Source of the DNA: Arcobacter sp.
GTDB taxonomy: Bacteria > Acidobacteriota > Terriglobia > Bryobacterales > Bryobacteraceae
Assembly: GCA_020723085.1 (NCBI GenBank)
Contig: DYJN01000040.1
Span: forward strand, 1-36,128
Direction of reading: 5' to 3'
DNA length: 36,128 nt
Shown: in pieces, positions 10,387 to 20,368 of the stretch
Layout: each line of letters starts with the position of its first letter
Numbering within the stretch: position 1 is the first letter of the stretch
The notes under the pieces: model-generated
Seen by the model: only the letters and a program-made list of their open reading frames with translations
Databases searched by the model: none
Told to the model about the DNA's origin: nothing
Position numbers and translations under genes: made by a program

Positions 10387-10392
10387 CCGCTT

Positions 10393-13300
10393 ATGAAAGC
10401 TCTGGCGCTGGCGGCTGCGTGCGCGTTGCCTCTGTTCGCCGCAGAGGCCGATCTGATTCTCCATAACGGCAGGATCCTCACCGTTGACGCGAAGTTCTCG
10501 ATCCGCGAAGCCGTGGCCATCGGCGGCAACCGCGTGCTGGCGGTCGGGACTTCGAAGGAAGTGCTGGGCAAGTTCCGCGGCGCTCGGACAACCGTGATCG
10601 ACCTTCAGGGCAAGACGGTTCTGCCGGGTCTGATCGATGCCCACCTCCATGCACTGGAGTCCGGGCTGAGCGAGCTGCGCGGCCCGCTGCCGCCCTTCGA
10701 CAGCATTGCCGCGATTCAGGACTACATCCGCGCCCGGGCGCGGGTGACGCCGAAGGGCGCCTGGATCGTGGTGCCGCGCACGCTGCCTCCGCGGCTGAAG
10801 GAGATGCGCATGCCCACGCGCGAGGACCTGGATGTGACCCTCGACCATCCGGTGGCCTTCGATGGCAGCTTTGTGTGGGCGGCGAACACGATGGCTCTGA
10901 AGATCAGCGGCATCACGCGGGATACGCCGAACCCGCCGGGCGGCGAGATCGTGAAAGGGCCTGACGGCGAGCCGAACGGCATCCTGCGCAACGCCTCCCA
11001 TCTGCTGAAAGGCGTCTCGCGGACGGCGCCGTACTCGGAAGAAGAGAAGCTGAAGGCGCTCGAGATCATGCTGCGCGAGTACCGCCGCGCCGGGCTCACC
11101 GCGATCCACGACGGGGGCGTGACGCCGGCCGAAGTGGCGCTGTTCGAGAAACTGAAAGCCGGAGGACGGCTGCCGGTGCGGACGGTCCTGACGTGGCGCG
11201 TGGCCACGGCGCGTCCCGTGGAGGAGATCGTCCGCGAGATCGAATTGAGCCCGTGGCGGACGAACCTCGGCGATGAATGGCTGAAGTTCGGCGCCTTCAA
11301 GGTGACCCTCGACGGCGGGCAGAGCGTGGGGACGGCTTATCAGCGGATGCCGTATGGACCGTTCGGACGGCAGTTGTACGGACAGACGAACCCGGATGCG
11401 CGGGGCACGCTGTTTGTCGAACGGGACAAGCTGCTCGCCATCATGCGCGCGGCGCGCAACAAGGGCTGGTCGCTGACGGCGCACGCGCAGGGCGGCGGCG
11501 CGATCGACACCCTGCTGGACGTGTTTGAGGCGCTGGACAGGGAAAAGCCGATCGCGCCGACCCGCTCGCACGTGATACACGGCAGCATGCAGAACCCCGA
11601 GTCGCTGGACCGGATGAAGCGGCTGGGCATTGCGGCGAACGTGCAGCCGGGCTGGCTCCATTACGATGCGCCGGCGCTCGAGCGCGTCTTCGGCGAGCGC
11701 AATCTGCGGTGGTTTTTCCCCATGCGCGGCTATCTGGACCGCGGCATCCCGGCAGCCGGCGGCAGCGACCATATGCTGGGCCACGACAAGAACCGCAGCG
11801 TGAATCCTTACAACCCGTTTTTCGGAATGTGGATGACGATTACGCGGCGCACCACCGAGGGCAAGGCGCTGTTTCCCGAGGAACGCGTGACGCGGGAGGA
11901 GGCCATTCGGATGTGGACCACGTGGGCGGCGTGGCTGCAGTTCAGCGAGAAGGAGCAGGGCTCGATCGAGCCGGGCAAGCTGGCGGATCTCGTCGTGATC
12001 GACCGCGACATCCTGACCTGTGCGGAAGACGAGATCCGCGCCATCGAGCCGCTGATGGTGATCCTTGACGGGAAAATCGTCGAACGCAAGCTGCCTGCCT
12101 TTCCCGGCGCGGAAGGCTTCGGCGCGGAGACTCCGGGCGGGCGCGGGGGGCGGGTGCTGGTTGTGCGAAGCCTGGCCGACAGCGGGCCGGGGAGCCTGCG
12201 GGAGGCTGTTGAAACAAAAGGGCCAAGAATTGTCGTTTTCGCCGTCAGCGGCATCATCGATCTCCGGACGCCGCTGCGCGTGACCGAGCCGTACCTGACG
12301 CTCGCCGGGCAGAGCGCGCCCGGCATGGGCGTGTGCCTGCGGGGCGACGGGCTGAGGATCGAGACGCACGACGTCGTGGTGCGGCACCTTCGGTCCCGCC
12401 CCGGCGAGGCGCTGGGACGGGAGGTGGATGCGATCAGCGTGGGCGGGGCGGCGCGGAGGGTGGTGATCGATCACTGCTCGGCTGCATGGTCCGTGGATGA
12501 GGCGCTGAGTCCGAGCGGAGCCATTGCCGGCGTGACGGTGCAGTGGTGCCTGATCGGCGAGGCGCTCCGGAAGAGCGTGCATTCCAAGGGCGAGCACGGT
12601 TACGGGTCGCTTGTGCGCGCCAACGGCGGGGTGACGCTCCACCACAACCTGTGGGTGAAAAACACGGCCCGGAACCCGCGTCTGGGAGACAACTACGGGC
12701 GTCCGCCATGGCCGGTGTTCGACGTGCGCAACAACGTGATGGCGCTGTGGGGTGCGGTGTGCAGCGGCATGACGGGCGACCGGCTGATGGCGAATTATGT
12801 GGGGAATTATCTGAAACCCGGGCCGGAGTCCATACGCAGGCCGCCCATTGTGCTGACGCAAAGGGCGGATGTGGAATATTACCTGGCCGGAAATATCATA
12901 GAAGGCTGGCCGGAATTCACGGAAAATGACGGGCGGTATTTCACGCCTCAGGAGGCGGGCGGCAGGCGGCTCTTCCGGCTTGTGCCCGCGCCGTTTCCGG
13001 CGCCGCCGGTGCGGACGACGGGCGTGCTGGAGGCTTACGAGGCCGTGTTGGCCGGCGCCGGGGCGACGCGGCCGGCGCGGGACGCGGTGGATGCGCGGAT
13101 CATCGCGGAAGTGCGGCGGGGCGGCGGGCGCATCGTTGACCACACGCGCGAGGCCGGCGGCTGGCCGGAATATCCGGCGGCAGCCGCGCCACCCGATGCC
13201 GATGCGGACGGGATGCCGGACGCATGGGAAAAGGCCCGCGGACTCGATCCGCGCAACGCCGCCGACGCGGCCGCCGACCGCGACGGGGACGGGTACACGA

Positions 13301-13440
13301 ACATCGAAGAGTACCTGAACGCGCTGGCCGCGGGGCAGGCGCGGGCAAACGATTACCTCGAAGGGAACACGATTTCGCATGCCGTTTCTACTCGCACTCG
13401 ATCAGGGAACCACGTCCAGCCGGGCCATCGTCTTCACTGA
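10393..13440 (+). CDS. Fusion: YtcJ-like amidohydrolase plus pectate-lyase-like domain
   Basis: A 1015-residue protein. Residues 1-17 are a signal peptide. Residues 20-565 form a YtcJ-type amidohydrolase (Amidohydro_3): H84xH86 in [27 protein letters not shown] and D459 in AAGGSDHML are the expected metal and catalytic positions. Residue 566 then runs straight into a family 1 polysaccharide-lyase-like domain that begins [20 protein letters not shown], with [14 protein letters not shown] around D693 and [14 protein letters not shown]. Residues 935-976 are a calcium-binding (TSP3-like) tail, [12 protein letters not shown] to [15 protein letters not shown], common at the end of such lyases. The usual second signal peptide is missing. 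The last 20 residues are encoded inside glpK. Each domain is familiar; the fusion is odd. The substrate is probably a carbohydrate, but this is not proven. Confidence 0.85.
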   Translation: MKALALAAACALPLFAAEADLILHNGRILTVDAKFSIREAVAIGGNRVLAVGTSKEVLGKFRGARTTVIDLQGKTVLPGLIDAHLHALESGLSELRGPLPPFDSIAAIQDYIRARARVTPKGAWIVVPRTLPPRLKEMRMPTREDLDVTLDHPVAFDGSFVWAANTMALKISGITRDTPNPPGGEIVKGPDGEPNGILRNASHLLKGVSRTAPYSEEEKLKALEIMLREYRRAGLTAIHDGGVTPAEVALFEKLKAGGRLPVRTVLTWRVATARPVEEIVREIELSPWRTNLGDEWLKFGAFKVTLDGGQSVGTAYQRMPYGPFGRQLYGQTNPDARGTLFVERDKLLAIMRAARNKGWSLTAHAQGGGAIDTLLDVFEALDREKPIAPTRSHVIHGSMQNPESLDRMKRLGIAANVQPGWLHYDAPALERVFGERNLRWFFPMRGYLDRGIPAAGGSDHMLGHDKNRSVNPYNPFFGMWMTITRRTTEGKALFPEERVTREEAIRMWTTWAAWLQFSEKEQGSIEPGKLADLVVIDRDILTCAEDEIRAIEPLMVILDGKIVERKLPAFPGAEGFGAETPGGRGGRVLVVRSLADSGPGSLREAVETKGPRIVVFAVSGIIDLRTPLRVTEPYLTLAGQSAPGMGVCLRGDGLRIETHDVVVRHLRSRPGEALGREVDAISVGGAARRVVIDHCSAAWSVDEALSPSGAIAGVTVQWCLIGEALRKSVHSKGEHGYGSLVRANGGVTLHHNLWVKNTARNPRLGDNYGRPPWPVFDVRNNVMALWGAVCSGMTGDRLMANYVGNYLKPGPESIRRPPIVLTQRADVEYYLAGNIIEGWPEFTENDGRYFTPQEAGGRRLFRLVPAPFPAPPVRTTGVLEAYEAVLAGAGATRPARDAVDARIIAEVRRGGGRIVDHTREAGGWPEYPAAAAPPDADADGMPDAWEKARGLDPRNAADAAADRDGDGYTNIEEYLNALAAGQARANDYLEGNTISHAVSTRTRSGNHVQPGHRLH

Positions 13441-14866
13441 AGATGGCGCCATCGCCGCCACTGCCCAAAAGGAGTTCCGCCAGATCTACCCGCAGGCGGG
13501 ATGGGTGGAACACGACGCGCGGGAGATCTGGGCGACGCAGCGCGGCGTGGCCGCCGAAGCGCTGGAACGGGCGCGGATCGGCGCCGCCGGCATCGCCGCC
13601 ATCGGCATCACCAACCAGCGGGAGACCGTGGTGCTGTGGGACCGGCGCACCGGCGAGCCTGTGGCGCCCGCCATCGTGTGGCAGGACCGGCGCACGGCCG
13701 TCTTCTGCGATGAACTAAAATCTTCCGGCGCGGAAGAGGAGATCCGCCGCCGCACGGGCTTGCTGGCCGATCCGTATTTCTCCGGAACAAAGCTGCGCTG
13801 GCTGCTGGACCACGTGGACGGCGCGCGCGTGCGCGCCGGGCGCGGCGAACTCGCCTTCGGCACCATCGACTCGTGGCTGCTGTGGAACCTGACGGGCGGG
13901 CGCGTCCACGCCACCGATCCCAGCAACGCCTCGCGCACGCTGCTCTACAACGTGCACACGGGCGGCTGGGACGATGAACTGCTGCGGCTGCTCGGCGTGC
14001 CGCGCGAAGTGCTGCCCGAGGTGCGCCCGTCCTGCGTCCTGTTCGGCGAGACCGATGCCGGCGTGCTGGGCGCGCCCGTACGGATCGGCGGCATTGCGGG
14101 CGATCAGCAAGCGGCGCTGTTCGGGCAGGCCTGTTTCACGCCGGGGCTGGCTAAGAACACCTATGGCACGGGATGTTTCCTGCTCATGCAGACGGGCAGC
14201 GAGGCGGTGGAATCGCGCCACCGCCTGTTGACCACCGTGGCGTGGCAGACCGGCGGGCGGCTGGAGTACGCGCTGGAGGGGAGCGTCTTCATCGGCGGCG
14301 CGGTGGTGCAGTGGCTGCGCGACGGGCTGGGAGTGATCCGGTCGTCGGAGGAAGTGGAGGCGCTTGCCGCCGGCGTGGAAGACAGCCATGGCGTGTATCT
14401 CGTGCCGGCGTTCACGGGGCTCGGCGCTCCGCACTGGGACGCCTACGCGCGCGGCGCCATCGTCGGACTGACGCGCGGCGCGACGGCGGCGCATCTGGCG
14501 CGGGCGGCGCTCGAGTCGATCGCCTTCCAGGTGGCCGACGTCGTCAGCGCCATGGAAGCCGATTCCGGCCTGCGGCTGAATGAACTGCGCGCCGACGGCG
14601 GAGCTTCCCGCAACAATCTGCTGCTGCAGTTTCAGGCGGACCTGCTGGGTGTGCCCGTAGTGCGCGCGGCGGTGACGGAGACGACCGCGCTCGGAGCGGC
14701 GTACCTGGCGGGTCTGGCGGCGGGAGTCTACCGGGGCAGGGAGGAGCTGGCCGCGCAGTGGAAGGCGGAAAGGCGGTTCGAGCCGCGCATGGCGCGCGAG
14801 GAAGCCGCGGCCCGCCGCGCGCAGTGGTCGCGCGCTGTCGAGCGAGCCAAGGGCTGGGAGCAGTGA
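13379..14866 (+). CDS. glpK: Glycerol kinase
   Basis: A 495-residue FGGY-family kinase of the usual length, catalysing glycerol plus ATP to sn-glycerol 3-phosphate in the cytoplasm. The N-terminus [16 protein letters not shown] is the phosphate-binding signature. Other family segments are [71 protein letters not shown], and the C-terminal [22 protein letters not shown]. The start lies inside the end of the preceding fusion gene (62-base overlap, different frame) with a GAAGGGA upstream. It ends one base before glpD, so the pair is an operon. No glycerol facilitator gene is in view. Confidence 0.96.
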   Translation: MPFLLALDQGTTSSRAIVFTEDGAIAATAQKEFRQIYPQAGWVEHDAREIWATQRGVAAEALERARIGAAGIAAIGITNQRETVVLWDRRTGEPVAPAIVWQDRRTAVFCDELKSSGAEEEIRRRTGLLADPYFSGTKLRWLLDHVDGARVRAGRGELAFGTIDSWLLWNLTGGRVHATDPSNASRTLLYNVHTGGWDDELLRLLGVPREVLPEVRPSCVLFGETDAGVLGAPVRIGGIAGDQQAALFGQACFTPGLAKNTYGTGCFLLMQTGSEAVESRHRLLTTVAWQTGGRLEYALEGSVFIGGAVVQWLRDGLGVIRSSEEVEALAAGVEDSHGVYLVPAFTGLGAPHWDAYARGAIVGLTRGATAAHLARAALESIAFQVADVVSAMEADSGLRLNELRADGGASRNNLLLQFQADLLGVPVVRAAVTETTALGAAYLAGLAAGVYRGREELAAQWKAERRFEPRMAREEAAARRAQWSRAVERAKGWEQ

Positions 14867-14867
14867 G

Positions 14868-16436
14868 ATGAACCGCGCCGAGATGCTCGACCGGATGAGG
14901 ACCGAGCGCCGCGAGTGGGACATCCTGATCATCGGCGGCGGGGCGACGGGCGCCGCCTGCGCTCTGGATGCCGCCAGCCGCGGCTACCGGACGGCGCTCG
15001 TCGAGCGGCACGACTTCGGAAAGGGGACCTCGAGCCGGTCGACGAAGCTGATCCACGGCGGGGTGCGCTACCTCGAGCAGGGCAACATCACGCTGGTGAT
15101 GGAAGCGCTGAAAGAGCGGGGAATTTTGCGGGAAAATGCCCCGCACCTGGTAAAAGACCTAGCCTTCATCGTTCCCAATTACGAATGGTGGGAGGCCCCT
15201 TTTTATGGCATAGGGCTGCGGATTTACGACCTTCTGGCGGGAAAGTACGGGTTCGGAACGTCGAAGATCCTGAGCCGCGAGGAGACGCTCGAGCGCCTGC
15301 CGAACCTGAAACCGGAAGGGCTGCGGGGCGGAGTGGAGTACTATGACGGGCAGTTCGACGACGCCCGGCTTCTCATTCACATGGTCCGCACCGCCGCCGA
15401 GCAGGGCGCGGCGCTGGCCAACTACCTGGAGGCGGTTGCGCTGCTCGAGGACGCGCAGGGCGTGGTGACGGGCGCCCGGGTGAGGGACGCCGAGTCGGGC
15501 GGGGAGTTCGAGATCCGCGCGCGGGCGGTGATCAACGCCGCCGGATGCTTCAGCGATGCGGTGCGGCGGATGGGAGGCGCGGACGCGCGCCCGATGATCG
15601 CGCCGAGCCAGGGCGTGCATCTGGTCTTCGACGCGAGTTTCCTGCACGGAGAAGCGGCGATTCTGGCGCCGCGGACGAGGGACGGGCGCGTGATGTTCGC
15701 CATTCCCTGGCATGGCCATGCTCTGGTGGGAACGACGGACACGCCGCTGGACGAGGTGACTCTCGAACCGCAGCCGACGGAAGAGGAGATCGCACTGATC
15801 CTGGAAACCGCCGGGGACTACCTGGAGCGGTCGCCGTCGCGCTCGGACATCCTCAGCGCGTGGGCGGGCATCCGCCCTCTGGTGAAGTCGGCCGAAGGGG
15901 CGTCCACGGCGTCGCTGTCCCGCGATCATTCCATTCACATCGACCGCAACGGCCTGATCACGATTGCGGGAGGCAAGTGGACCACGTGCCGGAGGATGGC
16001 GGAAGACTGCATCGATCAGGCGTCCGTGCTGGCAGGGCTCGATGAGCGAGCCTGCGTCACACGGCGCCTGCGGATCCACGGATACCATCATCATGCCGGG
16101 CAGTTCGGCGCGCTGTCGGTGTATGGCAGCGACGCGGTGGCGATCCGGGAAATGATGCGGCTGCATCCGGAGCGGGCGCGGCTGCTGGCTCCGGGGCTGT
16201 CCTGCACGGAGGCGGAAGTGGTCTGGGCGGCGCGGTGGGAGATGGCGCTGCACGTGGAGGACGTGCTCGAGCGCCGCACGCGGGCGCTTCAACTGAACGC
16301 CCGGGCGGCGATGGAGGCGGCGCCGCGCGTGGCGCGCATCCTGGCGGCGGAACTCGGCAAGGATGCCGCCTGGGAGGCGGCTGAGACGGCGAGATTCCTC
16401 CAGTTGGCGCGCCGGTATCTGCCGGCAGGGGTCTGA
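14868..16436 (+). CDS. glpD: FAD-dependent glycerol-3-phosphate dehydrogenase
   Basis: A 522-residue flavoprotein that oxidises glycerol 3-phosphate to dihydroxyacetone phosphate and passes electrons to the quinone pool at the inner face of the membrane. The FAD-binding motif DILIIGGGATGAACALDAAS is near residue 20, followed by GTSSRSTKLIHGGVRYLEQGN, the family signature. GTTDTPLDEV and SAWAGIRPLVK are further conserved segments, and the last 130 residues fit the C-terminal GlpD helical domain. GGGAG lies eight bases before the ATG, within the end of glpK. Together the two genes form a complete route from glycerol to triose phosphate. Confidence 0.96.
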   Translation: MNRAEMLDRMRTERREWDILIIGGGATGAACALDAASRGYRTALVERHDFGKGTSSRSTKLIHGGVRYLEQGNITLVMEALKERGILRENAPHLVKDLAFIVPNYEWWEAPFYGIGLRIYDLLAGKYGFGTSKILSREETLERLPNLKPEGLRGGVEYYDGQFDDARLLIHMVRTAAEQGAALANYLEAVALLEDAQGVVTGARVRDAESGGEFEIRARAVINAAGCFSDAVRRMGGADARPMIAPSQGVHLVFDASFLHGEAAILAPRTRDGRVMFAIPWHGHALVGTTDTPLDEVTLEPQPTEEEIALILETAGDYLERSPSRSDILSAWAGIRPLVKSAEGASTASLSRDHSIHIDRNGLITIAGGKWTTCRRMAEDCIDQASVLAGLDERACVTRRLRIHGYHHHAGQFGALSVYGSDAVAIREMMRLHPERARLLAPGLSCTEAEVVWAARWEMALHVEDVLERRTRALQLNARAAMEAAPRVARILAAELGKDAAWEAAETARFLQLARRYLPAGV

Positions 16437-16457
16437 CGGCCTCTGATAGCCTGAAAC

Positions 16458-18377
16458 TTGGGTTTTAGAATCATTTCCGCGGGAATTGTTTTGGCCGCCG
16501 CAGTTGTTTGCGGATCCGCGCAGTCCGGCTGGCGCGCGGCCGGGCCATGGGGCGGGACGGCGACAGCTATCTGGGTGGATCTGCACCGGCCGGAGGTGCT
16601 GCTGGCCGGAGCGCGGAGCTCGCTGGTGTTCCGCTCCCTCAACGGCGGCGCGCGGTGGGAAAGGCTGAACTTCCCGCGCTACTTTTCGGCGACGATCACC
16701 GCCGTGATGATCCATCCCTCCGAGCCGCGGCTGTATCTGGCGGCGGCGGAGACCCCGCAGGGCACGGGAGCGGGCGTCTGGTACAGCGAGGACGAAGGGG
16801 CCACCTGGCAAGCCGCCGCCGGCGTCGAAGGGCTGTCCGCCCACGCGCTGGCCTACTTCGAAAAGGACCCGCGCAGGATGGCCGCCGCCACGCGCGACGG
16901 CGTCTGGAAAAGCCGCGATGCGGGCCGCACCTGGTCCCGCATCTCGGCGCCGTACAATCACGAGCTGCGGTCGGTGACCGCCGTGGCCATCGATCCGCGC
17001 GACGACCGCATCATTTATGCGGGCACGACTCACCTGCCCTGGAAAACCACAGACGGGGGCAGGACATGGCGGATCATCCACGACGGAATGCTGGACGACT
17101 CCGACGTCTTCTCGATCTTTATCGATCCTGCCCGCCCCGGGCGCGTGCTGGCCAGCGCGTGCAGCGGCATCTACCGCAGCGAGGACGGCGGCCTGAACTG
17201 GACCAAGTTCCGCGGCATCCCGCCGCAGCAGCGGCGCACGCACGTGGTGCGGCAGATGCCCGGACGCAACGGCGTGATCCTTGCCGGCACGACGCTCGGA
17301 CTGCTGAAATCGATAGACGGCGGCGCCACATTCCGCCGCCTGAACCGGCTGCACGTTTACTCGATGGCGTTCGACCCGCGTGATCCGCGCCGGATCTATC
17401 TGGCCACCGAGGGCGGCGGCATCTGGAAGAGCGAGGACGCAGGCGAGACATTCGCGCAGATCAACGAGGGATTCGCCAGCCGCAGGAGGGCCGGGCTGGC
17501 CGCCGCGCCCGGCGCCCTGTATCTGAATGTGGTGGGAGACGGCGAGTGGGGTGGACTCTATGAAAGCCGCGACGGCGGGGCGAGCTGGAAGGCGGCGCCG
17601 AAATCTAAAACATTTCCCGAGAGTCATGTGACGAGGCTGGCAGCCTGCCCGTCGCGGCCCAATCTCCTGTTCGCCGGCAACGGCGAGCGCATCCACCGCA
17701 GCCTGGATGGAGGCGGAAGCTGGAAGCCGGTGCGTATCGGCGGCGGGAAGAAGCTGCGGATTCAGGCGCTGGCGTGCGTGACGGCGGCGGGGAAGGAAGT
17801 GGTGCTGGCGGGAACGGACATCGGGCTGTGGCGGAGCGTGGACCGGGGCGCAACCTGGCAGGCGGTCCGGCTGACGACGGCTGACATCCGTCATTCGGTG
17901 CAAGAGCTGATTGCGGCGCAGGCCGATGGGGGGCGGGTGCTGGCGCGGACGGCGCACACGGTGTATCTGAGCGCCGATGGCGGAGCGGGCTGGCGCGTGC
18001 TCAGCATGCTGTTCCCCGTGTCCACCATCTATGACATGGCGGTCACGGAGTCGACGATCCTGGCGGCAACCGCCGAGGGGCTGTACCTTTCGGCTGACGA
18101 CGGGCGGCACTGGGAGAAGGTGGAAGAGGGCCTGGCGCCGGGCACGGTGAGCACGCTCGCCGCAAGACCCGGCAGGGGTGGGGAGGTGTTCGCAGGACAG
18201 TTCGGACGCATCTACCGGTCCGCCGACGGCGGGCGCCGGTGGCGTGTGCTGGAGGGCGCGGACCTGCCCGCGGTGGGCCTGCGCCGGCTCCTTCTGCCGG
18301 AGGCCAAAGGCAGGCGATTGTTGGGCTTAACGCCGGATGCCGGCGTTTTTTATTTGGATTTACGGCTACAGGAGTAG
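16458..18377 (+). CDS. Exported beta-propeller protein with 13 Asp-box repeats
   Basis: A 639-residue secreted protein made almost wholly of BNR/Asp-box repeats (S-x-D-x-G-x-T-W type). I count 13: SLNGGARW, SEDEGATW, SRDAGRTW, TTDGGRTW, SEDGGLNW, SIDGGATF, SEDAGETF, SRDGGASW, SLDGGGSW, SVDRGATW, SADGGAGW, SADDGRHW and SADGGRRW, spaced about 45-50 residues apart. That suggests two propellers, as in sortilin/Ycf48-like proteins. Asp boxes are structural, so no enzyme activity can be claimed; sialidase catalytic residues are not evident. The start is a TTG, the only codon that keeps the signal peptide (MGFRIISAGIVLAAAVVCGSAQ, taking TTG as Met). A -10-like TAGCCT lies five bases upstream. It follows glpD by 21 bases. 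Confidence 0.85.
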   Translation: MGFRIISAGIVLAAAVVCGSAQSGWRAAGPWGGTATAIWVDLHRPEVLLAGARSSLVFRSLNGGARWERLNFPRYFSATITAVMIHPSEPRLYLAAAETPQGTGAGVWYSEDEGATWQAAAGVEGLSAHALAYFEKDPRRMAAATRDGVWKSRDAGRTWSRISAPYNHELRSVTAVAIDPRDDRIIYAGTTHLPWKTTDGGRTWRIIHDGMLDDSDVFSIFIDPARPGRVLASACSGIYRSEDGGLNWTKFRGIPPQQRRTHVVRQMPGRNGVILAGTTLGLLKSIDGGATFRRLNRLHVYSMAFDPRDPRRIYLATEGGGIWKSEDAGETFAQINEGFASRRRAGLAAAPGALYLNVVGDGEWGGLYESRDGGASWKAAPKSKTFPESHVTRLAACPSRPNLLFAGNGERIHRSLDGGGSWKPVRIGGGKKLRIQALACVTAAGKEVVLAGTDIGLWRSVDRGATWQAVRLTTADIRHSVQELIAAQADGGRVLARTAHTVYLSADGGAGWRVLSMLFPVSTIYDMAVTESTILAATAEGLYLSADDGRHWEKVEEGLAPGTVSTLAARPGRGGEVFAGQFGRIYRSADGGRRWRVLEGADLPAVGLRRLLLPEAKGRRLLGLTPDAGVFYLDLRLQE

Positions 18378-18381
18378 CATA

Positions 18382-20271
18382 ATGAGGAGTGAGGCAGGTG
18401 ATGTCCACATGAAGAACACACGTACACGCAGATACTATTCAACCTACAGGTCGTGGATTCTGGCTGCCGCCCTGCTGGCGCTGGTGCTGGCGCCGGGCGC
18501 GGCGGGACAACAGGCAGCCAAGCCGACCTCGGGAGGAGACGAGCTGCCGGACAAGGTCGAACTGAACGGTTTCGGCGGCGGCAGCTTTTTCCAGGGAGTC
18601 TCCGGCGGGCTGGGGACGAAACTGGTCAATGGCGGAGCGTTCGGCTTCCGCGTCACCGAAAATTTCTGGCGCTATGTGGGCCTCGAACAGGCATTCACGT
18701 ACAGCGCCAATAACGTGCGGTTCGAGTCGCCTGCTGCGCCGGGGCTGCCGCAGAATGATTTCGGCCACAGGATTTACCAGTATTCGTTGAATCCGGTCTT
18801 CTATTGGACGGAACGCGGCTCGAAGATCCGTCCCTTCCTCACCGCCGGGATCTCGGCGATGTACTTTGCGCCGATCGACTCGGCGAAGGGGTGGGCGCGG
18901 AGCCCTCTGAACACGCACCTGCTGGCGCAGAATCTGGACGCCAACCTTCACCCGGCGATGAATTACGGCGGCGGGTTGAAGTGGCACCTCACCGAGCGGT
19001 GGGGCCTGCGTTTTGATGCGCGCGGACTCTGGTCCAGGAACCCGACGTTCCGGCTGATGGATTCCCCGAACGGAGGGCTGTACATCCCGCGTGGCGACAA
19101 GCTGCATGGCATCCAGACGACCGCGGGCATCACCTATTATCTGGGCAGCAAGGCGGAGGCGGCTCCTCCGCCACCACCACCGCCGGCGCCGCTTGCCGCG
19201 CTGAACGCCGGCACTCTGAGCGTGGGACCAGGGACGCTGTGCCAGGGACGGGCGATCACGGTGCGGAATACGGGCGCCAGCGACCCGGCGGGCCGGACCA
19301 TGACCCGCAAATGGAAGGTGAACGGCCAGCCCATGGGCGGCAATTCTCCTGAGCTGACCTTCACGCCGGACCGCCCGGGCAGCTACAAGATCGAAATGGA
19401 CGTGGAAGCCGAGAATACGCCCAACCATCCGGTGCGTGTCGCCTCGGCTCCGCCGCTGTCGCTGAACGTGCAGCCCTACAACCCGCCGACGGTCTCCAAC
19501 GTCATGGCCAACCCGGCGGCGATTCAGTACGGGCAGACCTCCACGCTGAGCGCGCAGGGCACCGGCAGCGCCTGCTCGACGATCAGCTTCCAGTGGACGG
19601 TGACGGAAGGCACGCTCGCCAACCCGAGGGCCGCCACCACCGCGTTTGACAGCAAGGCGGTGAAATTCGAGCAGGGCGGCAAGATCCAGTCCAAGACAGT
19701 GACGGCGACCGTGCGCGTCACCGACGACCGCGGCGCCACGGCAACCGGAACCACGCAGGTCAAGGTGGACTACATCCCCAGCGCGATCCGGTACTCCGAC
19801 GTCATCTTCAGCAAGAACAGCGCCCGCGTGAACAATTGCGGCAAGCGCATTCTGCTGGAGGAAGTGGCGCCGAAGGCGGCGGACCCGGATTACGAAGTCG
19901 TGCTGATCGGCCATATCGATCAGGACGAGGTCTCGAAGACGAAGAGGCCGAGCGACCTCGATATGCGGCGTGTGATGAATGCCTACGCGGTGCTCACCGC
20001 CGGCGGCGGCACCTGCGCCAACGTCGACAAGTCGCGCATCAAGGTGACTTGGACCGGCGCCGAGCAGGTCTCTGATATGCAGCCCGGCCTCTGCGGCACG
20101 GCTGCCCGCGCCGCGTCCAAAGAGCGCGCCGGCCAGATGGTTTCGACGGCGGATCAGAACCGCCGCGTCGAGGTCTGGCTGGTTCCGAAGGGCACCAAGA
20201 TGCCGGCCGCCTTCAAGGAAGCCAAGCAGCTCAACGAGAAGCTGCTCAAGCGGCTTGGCTGCCCGAAATAA
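18382..20271 (+). CDS. OmpA-family outer membrane protein with central Ig/PKD-like domains
   Basis: About 629 residues. A basic N-terminus and hydrophobic core (WILAAALLALVLAPGAAG) form the signal peptide. Residues to about 260 look like an eight-strand outer-membrane barrel (alternating aromatic strands such as FWRYVGLEQAFTYSANN and GITYYLGS). A proline run near residue 265 follows, then one or two Ig/PKD-like domains, and from about residue 465 an OmpA-like peptidoglycan-binding domain (YSDVIFSKNSARVNNCGKR, VVLIGHIDQDE, NRRVEVWLVPKG). It probably ties the outer membrane to the cell wall. The start at 18382 has AGGAG seven bases upstream. ATG 18409 is also possible and would shorten the n-region by nine residues. 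A strong terminator follows. Confidence 0.88.
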   Translation: MRSEAGDVHMKNTRTRRYYSTYRSWILAAALLALVLAPGAAGQQAAKPTSGGDELPDKVELNGFGGGSFFQGVSGGLGTKLVNGGAFGFRVTENFWRYVGLEQAFTYSANNVRFESPAAPGLPQNDFGHRIYQYSLNPVFYWTERGSKIRPFLTAGISAMYFAPIDSAKGWARSPLNTHLLAQNLDANLHPAMNYGGGLKWHLTERWGLRFDARGLWSRNPTFRLMDSPNGGLYIPRGDKLHGIQTTAGITYYLGSKAEAAPPPPPPPAPLAALNAGTLSVGPGTLCQGRAITVRNTGASDPAGRTMTRKWKVNGQPMGGNSPELTFTPDRPGSYKIEMDVEAENTPNHPVRVASAPPLSLNVQPYNPPTVSNVMANPAAIQYGQTSTLSAQGTGSACSTISFQWTVTEGTLANPRAATTAFDSKAVKFEQGGKIQSKTVTATVRVTDDRGATATGTTQVKVDYIPSAIRYSDVIFSKNSARVNNCGKRILLEEVAPKAADPDYEVVLIGHIDQDEVSKTKRPSDLDMRRVMNAYAVLTAGGGTCANVDKSRIKVTWTGAEQVSDMQPGLCGTAARAASKERAGQMVSTADQNRRVEVWLVPKGTKMPAAFKEAKQLNEKLLKRLGCPK

Positions 20272-20300
20272 GCGCGGCTCCGGCTGACCTGAATCCGAAA

Positions 20301-20340
20301 GGCCCGCTCCGGCGCCAGCCGGAGCGGGCCTTCTTCTCTT
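20301..20340. terminator. Bidirectional rho-independent terminator
   Basis: A perfect 12-base-pair stem, GGCCCGCTCCGG (20301-20312) with CCGGAGCGGGCC (20319-20330), and a six-base loop. On the plus strand it is followed by TTCTTCTCTT, and on the minus strand by TTTCGGATTC. It lies between the converging OmpA-family and nagA genes and probably serves both. Confidence 0.88.
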
Positions 20341-20368
20341 GCCGCGGCATGCGGGGCGCAGCGCCGCT

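Noticed and set aside
10360-13380. A 1006-codon open frame antisense to the amidohydrolase-lyase gene
   Set aside because: It mirrors a well-supported gene, is rich in His, Arg and Pro and has no domain. Long antisense frames are common in high-GC DNA.
15159-18110. A 983-codon antisense frame over glpD and the Asp-box gene
   Set aside because: It spans two real genes and has no motif; another GC-driven shadow.
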